This document shows positions 48,001 through 56,600 of a DNA stretch of 64,000 nucleotides, in pieces. Source of the stretch: Turbatrix aceti (lineage: Eukaryota; Nematoda; Chromadorea; Rhabditida; Panagrolaimidae); the NCBI GenBank assembly GCA_963969345.1, contig OZ017766.1, forward strand, positions 930,001-994,000, in the 5' to 3' direction. Within the stretch, counting starts at the first letter, position 1, and every line of letters begins with the position of its first letter. The notes below the pieces were generated by a model. The model was given only the letters and a program-made list of their open reading frames with translations. It was not told where the DNA came from and made no database searches. Made by a program: the position numbers and the translations under genes.

Positions 48001-51000
48001 TTGGCATTTTAGGGCGTTTTTTTGGCATTTTTTTAGCATTTTTTTTGCATTTTTTTTTGCATTTTTCTAGCATTTATTATGCGTTTTCGGCTTTTTTTAG
48101 CATTTGTTTAGCATTTTTCGTTTTTTGGCATTCTAGGGTGTTTTTAGGCGTTTTTTGAGCGTTCGTAGGGACATTTTAGAGCATTTATTAGCATTTTCAG
48201 GCGTACAAAAGCGTTTTGGGTATTATTGGCATGCTTTAAGCATTTTTTGGGCGTTTGTAGGCATTTTAAAGCATATATTAGCGTTTTCGGCGTTTTTAGG
48301 CATTTTTGTGCGTTTTTTCGGCATTATGGAGCGTTTTCGGCATTTTTCTAGCATTTTTGTGCGTTTTTTTAGCATTTTTCTAACATTTTTATGCATTTTT
48401 CAGCATTTTTTAGCATTTTTTTTAGCATTGTTCTAGCATTTTTTAAGCATTTTTTTGAGCATTTTTCTAGCATTTTTTTTGCATTTTTTTAGCATTTTTC
48501 TAGCATTTTTTTTGCATTTTCTAGCATTTTTTATGCGTTTTTGGCATTCAGGGCCCGAAGGGCCCGCCTGGCTTGTTACAATTATAAATAGGGATCACCG
48601 TAACACAGCATGCGCCTTTGTTTCTATGGGCAAAAAAGAGACGCGCGCGCGCGTGAAAACGCGTGAAGGGGTTGTGTTCAAAAAAAGATCCTGAAGCCAA
48701 CTATAGATATTTTTGCTTAGGGTCACTTGGATAAGATCAGGCATGTCCCAAAGATTGTTTTAAGCCACTCCGGCTTTTTGTCAGATTATTTTGCGTAATG
48801 CTGCATGCACAAGAAAAACATGAAACTTCGAAGTGCCGTAACTCAGCTGAATATTCTGAAATTTTTAAACACGATCGGTTGTTTTCTTCCTTAAGTCAGT
48901 AAGAATCAGTAAGCACAGCGGATTGCATAACCTTTAGATCAAACTCCTGAAATGATAAAAAATAGGGTATCAGCTTGAAAATGCGCACGCGTTTTGAGAC
49001 ATTGGTGCACGAAATTTGTTAGGATACTTCTACAATGACTTATTACTACATATAATTACCAAAAACAACAAAAAAAAACTAATAAAAAGGAAAGAAAACT
49101 TGGAAAGGATTCTTTTCGGAAGCTGACCTGGGATTAAGAGACAGTCCACGACAGGATTTCGGAATAAGGGGGAGAGCCCGACAAGGCTTTTTTACAACTT
49201 AAAATGTTTTAAGCCAGAATTGTTCCCCACCCCTAAAAACCTCTAAATCGCCGATACACAGATTTTTAAACACATCGGATTCTGTAGTTTTGGCTTCTGG
49301 AAGTTTTTGACAAAAATCGATGCCACGAGCTTCGCTATAGTGGAAAAATGCTGAAAATTTTATAAGAGGGGTTTTGAGGGACGGGGAACACGAAGTCGTA
49401 CTCAGATAATTTTTATCGTTACGGTAATTGCTGATTACCGTATAAAATGTGTGGTTTTTTGGTCACCACTGGCGGGGTTCTCCGAGGGGAGTACATTGTG
49501 ATAGCACATCTTGTAGCCCGTGTTTCGGCGCTTCGAATGACGTAACACGCGAAAAAAAGGAGTGACCGGAAAGCGGTCATCCATGGGCTTTTATAGCGCG
49601 CACTCAAGAAAACGCGCGCGATCAGCTTCTTTTTCTCTTTAAACAAGCTTGCGCGCGCAAAAAAGGAGTCATGTTCAAAAAAAGGCCCTGAAGCCAGTTT
49701 TTGTTTTGTACATCCACGGTCACTTTGGTAGGCTTTGGCATGTCCCAGATATCACTTTAAGCCACGTGCACCTTTTATCGGATCATTTTGCACAAAGTTA
49801 CAACGTTTGAAAGTTTCATGTTTTTTTCAATGCCTGTGGCGATGCCCAATATTGTCAGATAAAAAGCCTGAAAAGCTAGAATCAATCTTTGGGACATGCT
49901 AAAGTCTACCAAAGTGACCGCGAGCATAAAAAACAAAAATTGGCTTCAGGGCCTTTTTTTGAACATGACACCGTGAATGCGCGCGCACGCTCTTTTTTTG
50001 TCACTTGAAGCGAAATTGTGCGCGTTTTCTTGAGTGCGCGCCATAAAAGCCCATGGATGACCGTTTTCCGGTCACTCCTTTTTTTCGTGTGTTACGTCAT
50101 TCGAAGCGCCGAAACACGGGCTACAATATATGCTATCACAATGTACTCCCCTCGGAGAACCCCGCCAGTGGTGACCAAAAAACCACACATTTTATACGGT
50201 AATCAGCATTTACTGTAACGATAAAAAATATCTGAGTACGACTTCGTGTTCCCTGTCCCTCAAAACCCCTCTCATAAAATTTTCAGCGTTTTTCCTCTAT
50301 AGCGAAGCTCGTGGCATCGATTTTTGTCAAAACCTTTCAGAAGCCAAAACTACAGAATCCGATGTGTTTAAAAATCTGTGCATCGGTGATTTAGAGGTTT
50401 TTAGGGATGGGGAACAATTCTGGCTTAAAACATTTGAAGTTGTAAAAAAGCCTTGTCGGCCGTCCGAAATCCTGTCGTGGACTGCCTCTTAAAATTTATT
50501 CGCTGCGGGAGCACTGAAAGGGACGCCTTTCTTTCTTTCTGCGAAATTTTCTCTTGGTTTTTCACAACGCGTGCGCATTTTACCTATTTTTGATCATTCC
50601 AGGAGTTTGATCTAAAGGTTGTGCAATCCGCTGTGCTTATTGATTCTTACTGACCTAAGGAAGAAAACAACCGATCGTGTTTAAAAATTTCAGAATATTC
50701 AGCTGAGTTACGGCACTTCGAAGTTTCATATTTTAAAATGCCTGCAGCATTACGCAAAATAATCTGATAAAGAGCGGGAGTGGCTTAAAACAATCTTTGG
50801 GACATGCCTGATCTTACCCAAGGGACCGTAAGCAAAAATATCTATAGTTGGCTTCAGGATCTTTTTTTGAACATGACTCAGTCAAAAAAAACGCGCGCGC
50901 GCACCAAAGAAACAAAACAAGGGGGAGGCACATGCTGTGCCGTAACGCCCTATGGAGATAAGCTATTTGGCAATAAAGCCTTGGTCTCTGAGTAATTTTA

Positions 51001-52573
51001 CATAAGTGGTGCCAAAAGAATGCCCCTTAATCCGGTAAAAGGATAAAATGAAATATATAATCTGCAAAAAAAGGCAGAAAAAAACAATCATTATTACCGT
51101 TGTCAAGAACGGAAACCAGCAAAAAAATGACATTCCGGCTCAAAATAACAAATGTCATCAACTTAATTTTTCAAATCAGGATTTAGATACAAAAAAACTT
51201 ATCGTCGGCCCTGGGTTCAGTTACATGCAAATAGGAGTTCTTTATACAACGTCCCAGCGTCCAATAATAGTGCATAAGTACCGCATACTTGGATTATTCC
51301 AAAAAAAGAGACAACCACTGGTGTACAATTTTGTTCCTTCTTTTCGAAGCAAACAAACGTGAATTCTGGAAACACTTTTTGGTAAAAGAAAGAGTTCCTC
51401 ATTGCTAGCAGTTCGAGGAGACAAAGAGAAAACAATTGGCAACACAAATTGCGTGTTTTTTTATATGCGCGACGCGACGGCAGAATAAACATAGTTCATT
51501 CACAGTATTTATTTAAGCGTAGTTCAATTTCCAGTTGATCTTGGCATAGTAATATAAAATTATAATAATTTTGTTACGTGTTTTAAAGTCGATATACAAT
51601 CCTAAGCCGTCCAAATAGCTGATCTCCAGCGAGGTTAATCATACCGGTGTTTTCGCCATGCACAGTGGTGTCGCCATGCAATTGTACATCAAAACGTGTC
51701 AATCAAAATATGTTTGCAGGATTCAGCAAACAACTACTTTTGCTATGCATTGTCTTTTTATAATTAAAAAAGCTACAAACAAAATTGTATATTTTGAAAA
51801 CGAAAAAACTGTATATTTTGAAACAAAAAAAAAGTTCATTCATCTGACCGCAGCCGACCTGTGCCAGAATCATTTTTGCTGCTAACATAAGTAAATGCTT
51901 CATTAAAACACATCTGCCAGATTAGCAGCGTGCAAATATAATACAACAAATCTTAACAAATCCACTAAAAAAGTATTATAAAAATAAAGTCGTCAAAACA
52001 TGTAATATTTTTCTGTCATTTTTTCTACCAAAAACAAAAAAGCAAAACTTACGCTTGACCAGAATCTTGCAGCCTGCAAGAAATCGGGAATCGCTGTTTT
52101 CAGGGATAGGGGTGGACGACTTCTCAATGAAGTAATCCACGAGTTCGGGAAAGAGACCGTTGATGGCGAGGTAGGGTTCGAGGCATTCGCTTAGCTTCTT
52201 GCCAGGAACTATTTGTACCTATAATTTTTATTAGAAAAAAACTTCAGCATTGAGCAAAAATTTTAGAGTTCTAATAATCAATGAAATCAAAAATTTTCAG
52301 ATTTAAAAAATCAATTTCGTGTTTTTTGTCTAAACAAAATTTTTCTAAAGAAAAATCACAAACTAAGTGAGCAGATCCATTGCCAATATTGCAGTCAGGA
52401 TGCATCTGAACAGAGATAAAATCGGGCAATGACATGCGATGCTTGTTCGTTCGCTCGCCACCCCCCATTGTGCCGAAACCGTTGGTGTGGAGGGCGGTAG
52501 ACGACGTCGAGAGACTGTGCACCATTTGACGACCCATCGAACTACCAATCGTCGTCGAGTGATAGACCGGCAT
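32633..52573 (-). CDS. PLEKHG5: PLEKHG5/Syx-like Rho guanine-nucleotide exchange factor, seven exons, 3' end not found
   Basis: Seen: seven minus-strand exons (52573-52364, 52218-52053, 43879-43653, 36051-35608, 35561-35442, 34993-33152, 33096-32633) join with matching phases into one frame of about 1,157 residues. Domains in order: RBD-like fold about residues 57-128, Ser/Thr-rich linker, DH domain about 400-589, PH domain about 640-748, Ser-rich tail with an Asn9-His4 run. Family knowledge: PLEKHG5-type proteins have this RBD-DH-PH order. They catalyse GDP release from Rho-family GTPases (mainly RhoA), with the PH domain helping membrane placement and autoregulation. Drosophila Gef64C and probably nematode RHGF-2 are relatives. 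Inference: an actomyosin regulator in this animal. Introns 2 (8.2 kb) and 3 (7.6 kb) are full of transposons. The last exon ends at a GTGAGT donor in phase 2, so the C-terminus is missing here. Extra in-frame small exons inside the long introns cannot be excluded. Confidence 0.85.
33152..34993 (-). CDS. PLEKHG5: RhoGEF exon 6: catalytic DH domain, PH domain and Ser-rich tail
   Basis: 1,842 nt, 614 codons. The frame is open to an ATG at 35008, but TTTTTTCAG|GATCTTGAC places the true exon start at 34993. DH domain about exon residues 11-200: CR1 is seen as [16 protein letters not shown], and the conserved CR3 helix as [21 protein letters not shown] domain about 251-359: [31 protein letters not shown], a NEFEAPWQ segment and a final helix with the expected Trp in [10 protein letters not shown]. 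The RxIxPPL and NEF features are typical of PLEKHG5. After the PH comes about 250 residues rich in Ser, Arg and Pro, ending near [13 protein letters not shown]. It leaves at a CTC|GTATGC donor. It is GC-rich and well above background in codon bias by eye. Opposite-strand open frames here are shadows. Confidence 0.93.
35442..35561 (-). CDS. PLEKHG5: RhoGEF exon 5: segment leading into the DH domain
   Basis: Forty codons between TTTGCAG|GAC and CAG|GTGAGG. It encodes [15 protein letters not shown] and ends [14 protein letters not shown]. The ExxDxWxxIVxxH pattern just before the DH domain matches the pre-DH segment of vertebrate PLEKHG5. The preceding intron, 35562-35607, is only 46 nt and the following one is 448 nt. 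Both junctions are phase 0. Confidence 0.85.
35608..36051 (-). CDS. PLEKHG5: RhoGEF exon 4: Ser/Thr-rich linker
   Basis: 148 codons. The frame stays open upstream to 36147, but the acceptor TTTCGATTACAG|TTG (exon start 36051) gives the phase 0 that exon 3 requires, so I start the exon there. It begins [13 protein letters not shown] and continues as a low-complexity Ser/Thr/Pro/His region with a Thr5 run. It ends [10 protein letters not shown] at an AAG|GTTTGT donor. Human relatives also have a poorly conserved Ser-rich stretch between RBD and DH. The upstream boundary is the least certain splice site in this model. Confidence 0.75.
36144..36471. other. GC-rich block open on both strands, just 5' of RhoGEF exon 4
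   Basis: This 330-nt block is as GC-rich as the exons. The minus strand is open for 91 codons with an acceptor-like TCTTTCCCACAG before GAAGAAAAAATC. The plus strand is open for 99 codons with a GTAAGT at 36428. No reading fits the phase between exons 3 and 4, and I recognise no domain. It may be an alternative exon, a nested small gene, or chance. Confidence 0.2.
37901..38482 (-). CDS. Transposase-like protein fragment inside a foldback element
   Basis: Frame of 193 codons. The likely coding exon begins after GTGCTCAG with [14 protein letters not shown]. It continues through a helix ([17 protein letters not shown]) to [18 protein letters not shown] and [15 protein letters not shown], and stops after CDHKKQKK. 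The pattern HxLxxHxxxFxxxxGxxxxxSEQxxExxH is one I associate with uncharacterised transposon proteins of nematodes and other invertebrates. The Glu may be catalytic, but that is inference. The 5' part ([15 protein letters not shown]) lies in a tandem duplication. Upstream catalytic segments are missing, so it is partial. Confidence 0.5.
   Translation of the reverse strand: MAESRKHDDAHNVAATRNGCRRRLTLQGCTAIVRSGRLSCARQISCCVSGQTTHDLFVILYSCAQKIPYRRLFVMLKEITTYAEARSYSSEEIEQLEALMKRFFKELRRIPKLSFTPLLHVLEVHVVEFMKRHGSWSLFSEQGIEAIHARFNEAGKRIPGFSPECMEKRADYLVTMQNTGAYVALCDHKKQKK
38348..38705. repeat. Tandem duplication, two copies of about 177 bp
   Basis: Copies at about 38348-38524 and 38525-38705 share GCGCACGATAGCCGTAC, GGGTCAATCGGCGGCGGCA and TTTCTTGTTGCCGCAAC. 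They lie at the 5' side of the transposase-like frame, so a coding or leader segment was duplicated. Confidence 0.7.
39218..41427. other. RhoGEF intron 3, no recognised feature
   Basis: A plus frame ending about 40434 reads [18 protein letters not shown] after an approximate EGT. It faintly resembles a BED-type zinc finger but lacks the histidine pair. GC-rich patch at 40600-40800. Nothing firmer. Confidence 0.25.
41428..42410. mobile_element. Foldback element with 6-bp target duplication (RhoGEF intron 3)
   Basis: Ends CACTGCATGCGCCTTTGCC and near-complement. CCTCTG flanks both sides (41422-41427 and 42411-42416). Arms about 41428-41771 and 42064-42410. Same family as the outer layer of 48604-50939, which has end CACAGCATGCGCC and 6-bp duplication CCGTAA. 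The loop shares the ATTCGCTGC and GCGTGCGCATTTT modules with that copy. No coding capacity. Confidence 0.8.
42411..43652. other. RhoGEF intron 3 sequence 3' of exon 3, no feature
   Basis: AT-rich and without recognisable repeats or exons. Confidence 0.35.
43653..43879 (-). CDS. PLEKHG5: RhoGEF exon 3: linker
   Basis: 227 nt between a TTTTTTTCAG acceptor and a GTAAGT donor (donor G at 43652). The split codon C|TA completes the phase-1 end of exon 2 across 8.2 kb, and the exon leaves in phase 0. It encodes [14 protein letters not shown], then a Ser/Pro/Lys-rich linker containing [11 protein letters not shown] and clustered RKSS motifs (possible basophilic kinase sites). An ATG lies five codons in, so a shorter isoform could start here. 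The exon stands alone in a transposon-filled stretch. Confidence 0.8.
44594..44830. mobile_element. hAT-type GGCCCG element with perfect 8-bp duplication (RhoGEF intron 2)
   Basis: Ends CAAGGTTCTCGACGG and the complement of CAGGGTTTTCAACGG. TTTTCAAC is duplicated at 44586-44593 and 44831-44838. Subterminal GGCCCGG / CCGGGTC units at both ends. 237 bp, non-coding. Confidence 0.88.
45586..45945 (+). other. GC-rich, possibly LTR-like block interrupted by the gap
   Basis: Begins TGTGCACGCGCCCTG and, after the gap, has GTGAATAAACCCTAACTC and CCCCGACTCTTGACA. A TG...CA span with AATAAA near the end could be an LTR, but no duplication or primer site is convincing. Confidence 0.2.
45690..45889. other. 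Assembly gap of 200 N
   Basis: Exactly 200 N, same size as the gap at 8400, so the true length is unknown. Confidence 0.99.
46640..46704 (+). repeat. AAAT-tailed LINE-like 3' end, different family
   Basis: CATATACCCGCATCTTGTGG then AAGGGCAGTAAATAAA and an (AAAT)n tract. The body differs from the four RTE-like copies. No duplication was identified. Confidence 0.35.
46958..47033 (+). mobile_element. 5'-truncated RTE-like LINE copy (RhoGEF intron 2)
   Basis: CATTTGTGCCTCCTAACATC through the (AAAT)n tail, the shortest kind of copy. The duplication ATAAACGGATGCTT is at 46944-46957 and 47034-47047. It keeps only the final codons (ICAS-stop) and 3' UTR. Confidence 0.88.
47575..47848. repeat. Two tandem copies of a 137-bp unit
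   Basis: Copies start ATTTGTGTCT at 47575 and 47712 and share AATGGTGCCTCCGAGACACG and GATGTATACCGTTTTGA. The differences include GCGGCGACG against GCGTCGACG. The second copy runs into the GCATTTTT array. Confidence 0.85.
47955..48548. repeat. Degenerate satellite of GCATTTTT / GCGTTTTT units
   Basis: About 590 bp of 8-12-nt units, GCATTTTTTAGCATTTTTCT or GGCGTTTTTTGGC like. In frame it reads repeated FAFFWHF, a consequence of the repeat rather than a protein. It ends at GGGCCCGAAGGGCCCGCC. Confidence 0.85.
48604..50939. mobile_element. Three-layer nested palindrome (RhoGEF intron 2)
   Basis: Outer layer: arms 48604-48965 and about 50575-50939, ends CACAGCATGCGCC, flanked by CCGTAA at 48598-48603 and 50940-50945. 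Middle layer: arms about 49125-49640 and 50005-50500, CGACAGGATTT lineage. Inner layer: about 49670-49800 and 49880-49975, with TTCAAAAAAAGGCCCTGAAG, which belongs to the same family as the outer layer. The centre of symmetry is about 49840. No intact coding sequence. Confidence 0.85.
50946..52052. other. RhoGEF intron 2, no recognised feature
   Basis: AT-rich. A plus frame 51048-51362 lacks any recognised motif. Confidence 0.3.
52053..52218 (-). CDS. PLEKHG5: RhoGEF exon 2: Ras-binding-like domain
   Basis: 166 nt between an AAAATTATAG acceptor and a GTAAGT donor (donor G at 52052), entering in phase 0 and leaving in phase 1. It encodes [17 protein letters not shown], then a stretch centred on [14 protein letters not shown], and ends in CKILVK. 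The order of a GKKLxE helix start, a FIxxSSTPI segment and a short final strand is the signature of the ubiquitin-like RBD found before the DH domain in PLEKHG5 proteins. This is the best evidence for that subfamily rather than another DH-PH protein. Intron 1 is 145 nt. Confidence 0.85.
52364..52573 (-). CDS. PLEKHG5: RhoGEF exon 1: N-terminus and start of RBD
   Basis: Seventy codons from ATG at 52573-52571 to a GTTTGT donor at 52363. The peptide begins MPVYHSTT and ends with NIGNGSAHL, which runs straight into the RBD of the next exon (SAHL + VQIVPGKKL). I chose this ATG because an acceptor-like site (pyrimidine tract then CGCAG, AG at 52594-52593) lies just upstream. That leaves a 5' leader of about 19 nt that is open in frame. 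It could be a trans-splice site or the 3' end of a further 5' intron, so an upstream coding exon remains possible. The exon is far more GC-rich than its flanks. Confidence 0.75.
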
Positions 52574-52623
52574 TGTGGTGCATGAATAAAATCTGCGGCG
52601 TCGTCAAAGAAAAAAGAAAACAA

Positions 52624-53640
52624 AAATGCTGTTTTTCGTTTGAGGATGATGCTGAGATGGAAAAAATTACCTCAGTATGGTAAAAACGCGGCTATTCTGT
52701 TCTTCAAACCAGGATTTTGGAAGATTCAAAGAAAAAATATGCTTTTTTCTTATCGCGGAGAAAAAAAAAGTGAAACACAGGAATGTTGAAGACAGGCAGG
52801 TAGAAATTGCTCATATGGCGAAAATCTAGAATGCTCGCGAACAAGTCATCTAAGCCAGCACCCGCTTAAAGTTGATTTGAAAACAAATCTAAAAAATTAA
52901 ATTTTCAATGGTCAAAAATGTAATTTTCAAAAAAAAAACACGTGCAAAAAATGAACTTCATTACAAACAATGATGACGGATGAAAAAAAAACTGGTTACT
53001 ACACTACACATCCGGTAGACAGAAGAGGCGATGGCAGACACTTGATCATAATGGTGGACCCTCATTTTGTTCGAAGGGAAAATGAAACGGTGACCTCCTG
53101 AACGAACGAATAGTAATGAACAACAAAAAAGTTTTTTTCTGGTCTCTTTAGGAAGGAGAGAGGAGGTTAATGACTGTGGTTTCAATAGACGTCAGATAAA
53201 AAATATTTAGACTGAGCAGGCGAGCATAAGAAAATTCTATTAAATCTGGCCTAGTTTTGACAATAAATATTCAAAAAATATAAAGTAATGTACAACTAAT
53301 GTTTTACATTGGGTGTAATTTAAATTTTCAGTCAATTTTTTTCGAAGTAACACCTCAACATCAGAAAAAAATTTTTCTTGGTTGCGTTGGGGGTAAACTA
53401 GGGTTGGACGATAAACTCTGTTAGCAATTTTTGATATCAATATAGTCTTTTTAAAATCGATATTGAGAGCACTAAAAATTAGAAAACGCCTACGGGCACT
53501 GTGCTTTGGAAAACAGGGTCAGCCGGCTTTTGTTCTACCGTGAATCAGGAAGTATCGCTTCCAAACAATGATACACACCTAGGAAATTTAATTTACGGGA
53601 TAAAAGTACAACGTTCGCCTATATCCTAGCAAAATTTGAG
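52624..53640. other. Upstream flank of the RhoGEF gene, no clear promoter
   Basis: AT-rich. No TATA box or GC island convincingly tied to exon 1. If transcripts are trans-spliced at the CGCAG site the promoter could be farther upstream. Confidence 0.3.
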
Positions 53641-53649
53641 GTTGAGCGT

Positions 53650-53841
53650 CTTGCCTTTAAACATTTGAACACGCACATCTTACAAATCGATACGCCAAAA
53701 ATTTAATTTTGATCCAATGCGTCCGAAACTTGGCACTGGTATGGATGTCCTCCCACAAAAATATGGACTTCATCCATTGCGTTTAAAGGTAGCAAATATT
53801 CAAATATGTGTTTGCCTTTAAACTTTTGAGCGCTACTGTAT
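53650..53841. repeat. Single end of the Tc1-type foldback family
   Basis: Ends TTTTGAGCGCTACTGTA. Internally it has ACAAATCGATACGCCAAAAA and GTCCGAAACTTGGCA, parallel to the right arm of 23379-24958. The opposite end is missing. Confidence 0.6.
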
Positions 53842-54346
53842 GCTAGCTACGCTTACGGGTGAAACCGTTTGTATATAATTTTGAATCACCTGAAAAAAGA
53901 AAGACACGATCCAGTTTTTGGGTGTAAAAAAACGGCACACGTGTTTGTTGGTACATTGTACCAGACTGCAAGGAGTACCTGATTTCAAACCCCTCCACGT
54001 TTCAACTGACATTCATTTCAAAAAAATCTGAAAAATGAAATAAAACCTGGCAACGGCGGAAGACTGGATAAGATGAAAGAGAAAAGAAGTGAAACACACA
54101 TGATCAGACGGAGCAAAGTACTATCTATTTATTCACAGCAGCGCTATACATGCATGAAGTCAGGCGCCCGACGGTCTATGATTAGTCACAGGAACAAGAT
54201 AGTAAAAAAATGCTGGTAGCAGCTCCGACACGACTAAAAATACATAATTTTCCGCGTGCGTAATTCTACTTTTTACATTTTATGCAGAAAGTATCTACAT
54301 AGAAGTTTTAAGAAATGTGGGGTGTAGAAAAATTTTGCCCTCGGAG

Positions 54347-54680
54347 TAGGGATTAAACTTTCCCCCGTTCCCCGGGAAATTCCCCGGGGGTGTCCCCGAA
54401 AAGAGCTCACAGACCCCCGTCCCCAACAGATCCTGTCCCCGACGGGGAAAAATTCGCCGTCCCCGACAGATTTTGTCCCCGACATTGAACAAATTTTGGC
54501 AGCAAACAAATAAAATAGCCCAAAATTGACGTAGATTGAGGAAAAAACGGAATATGAAAAATTCTTTCAAAATATGCATCATTTTTCGTTTTTAGAAAAA
54601 TTGACAGCCTTTTTTACACATATTTATTGTTTAATTTTTTTAATAGGGAGTTGAACTCGGGGGGGGGGGTTTAATTCCTA
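54347..54680. mobile_element. hAT-type CCCCGAC element
   Basis: Ends TAGGGATTAAAC and the complement of TAGGAATTAAACCCCCC. Flanks CCTCGGAG (54339-54346) and CCTCAGAG (54681-54688), 7 of 8. The interior has CCCCGAC / GTCGGGG units as in 31085-31505. Confidence 0.75.
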
Positions 54681-55224
54681 CCTCAGAGTTTCTACGGCCC
54701 CAACAAAACAAACTTTTAAAATTGTTGTCATTTATCGCTGCGATCAAAACCTTTGGTCTAGTAAAAAAAACAAACAGAATTGGTGCAAAGGTCCTAAAAA
54801 TGACAGCTATTCTGCAAAAAACGCCGTCTGATGACAACCGCAATTTTATCAAACCCAATGTAAGCAGGTCAATAGGCAAGCAGAGATGCAAAAAACTATA
54901 TGTAACGTTCGGTGATGGGAAAAATGTCTAGCAAGAAAAAATGTTTTGGACCCGCAACAACATAGAAAAAAAGAAATTTTGTTTTGCACAAGTAAAAAAT
55001 TGCTAGGTGCAACAAATTGAAACTAAGTATATAAAAAATTTTTGTAAACTTGAAAAAAAGCGCTGGCTTCAAAATCTAAGTAAACAAAATGAAGCCATTA
55101 TCAATCTGAATAACGATCGCATATCCCCCTGACCCTGACTCCACAAACTATTTACGAAATTTAAAAATTATTTTGTCGCGAACCCTATTCATCACAATTA
55201 TGACAGCGCCTGAAGAACAAACCG

Positions 55225-55503
55225 TTGATACACAACCCCCGAACGCTGACTATCACCTCTCGCAGTGCCCGTAAGCACTTCCTTTACTCTGCGGTAATAG
55301 ACCCCGCGAGACAAATGACCCGGCTCAAAAAGGCGAACACACCTCTCCGATACGTCTCACGTCTCGGGGATTTGATCCGTGATTGGAGTCGTCAAAGAAG
55401 ACGGCCTCTAGGTCTTGGTCATATTAAGTCGAGAAGATCCAGCCAGGTCCGAAATGGACTGCCGAAAAAAAAATTAGTCCATTTCAAAAAAGTCAGGACA
55501 TGA
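55225..55503 (+). other. GC-richer open stretch, unidentified
   Basis: A frame of 92 codons, basic (RDWSRQRRRPLGLGHIKSRR), with no motif I can name and no splice context. Possibly a decayed retroelement piece. Confidence 0.2.
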
Positions 55504-55509
55504 GAACAC

Positions 55510-55650
55510 CAAGGTGTTGCATGTCGTGTAAGTTACACAAGCTACACGACGAAAATGCACTGATTTACATGGTTTTTCCCTTGTTTTTAACTCATTTACA
55601 TAAATTTTCGTCGTGTAGTTCGTGTAACTTACACGACATGCAACACCTCG
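55510..55650. mobile_element. 141-bp hAT MITE with perfect 8-bp duplication
   Basis: Ends CAAGGTGTTGCA and TGCAACACCTCG. GAGAACAC is duplicated at 55502-55509 and 55651-55658. About 41-bp arms rich in CGTGTAA / TTACACG. Same ends as 28383-29761, so both were probably mobilised by one transposase. Confidence 0.93.
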
Positions 55651-56600
55651 GAGAACACCAATCCGGAAATAAAATTTGAATGTCAGTTTATTTTTTAAAT
55701 TCTAGATTTTTGGAAAAGTTTTTCAGTCAAGTGTTTTTCATTGTCACAAAGCTTCACTCGTTCATCACCTTACGTGGGATTCCAGATTACGCATCTCGCA
55801 AATTATACTCGCTTACAGTGAGAAGAACGCGTTCCCTTCAACTGTTTTTTTTTTCACTCCGCCAAAAACGAAAGAGACATCGCTTATTGTTCTAGAACGA
55901 TGATTACAACATTATTGTGTTTAAATAAATGTGTCGTCAGATAAAAAAATAAAATAAAAAGAAAGTTTTTCAGACTTTGTATTTCAGGAAAAAAATGCTT
56001 TTTGAATGACCCATACTTTTTAACTTTTTTTTCTGAGTGTATCTGATTTTTCTGATTCCAAATCACGTATCAAGATAAATATATCACCCATCCCGCATCA
56101 CGCGCCCCTCGAGTAAATTTTCGAAAAACCGAAGAATGATAAATTTTGACGACGTGCATTCCACAAAGAATTTGAAAATGGGCCAGTGTCCTTATTCTTT
56201 CGCATTCGTCAGAATTCCGGTAGTCCGAACAAAGCGTGAGGCGTACGCGACCGGCCGGGATAGGATTGGATCATCATCATCTCGCGCGCGCGCGTGTACG
56301 CCTTCTTCCGTCGAAGAATCTATAGACAGATACAACCCGACCAGGTACGACACTTTCTTCCTATCTTTCTCGCGCTATTTTCAATTTATGCATTCCTGGA
56401 TGTACTTGATAAATTAGGATAAATCTATTCAAATGGATTTCTAAACAATAACAAAAAATCTATTTTACGTTTCTACTGAAAAAAACAAGATAAAGAACGC
56501 AACGTGTTTCAAACACCATAAGGACTACCAAAAATAAATATCACAAAAAAAGAATCAAAGTTTGATTACAGAGTCGTATGTTTTTTTTGGTCGTTTGCAT

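Noticed and set aside
47825..48694. Open frames of repeated FAFFWHF
   Set aside because: Direct translation of a GCATTTTT satellite.
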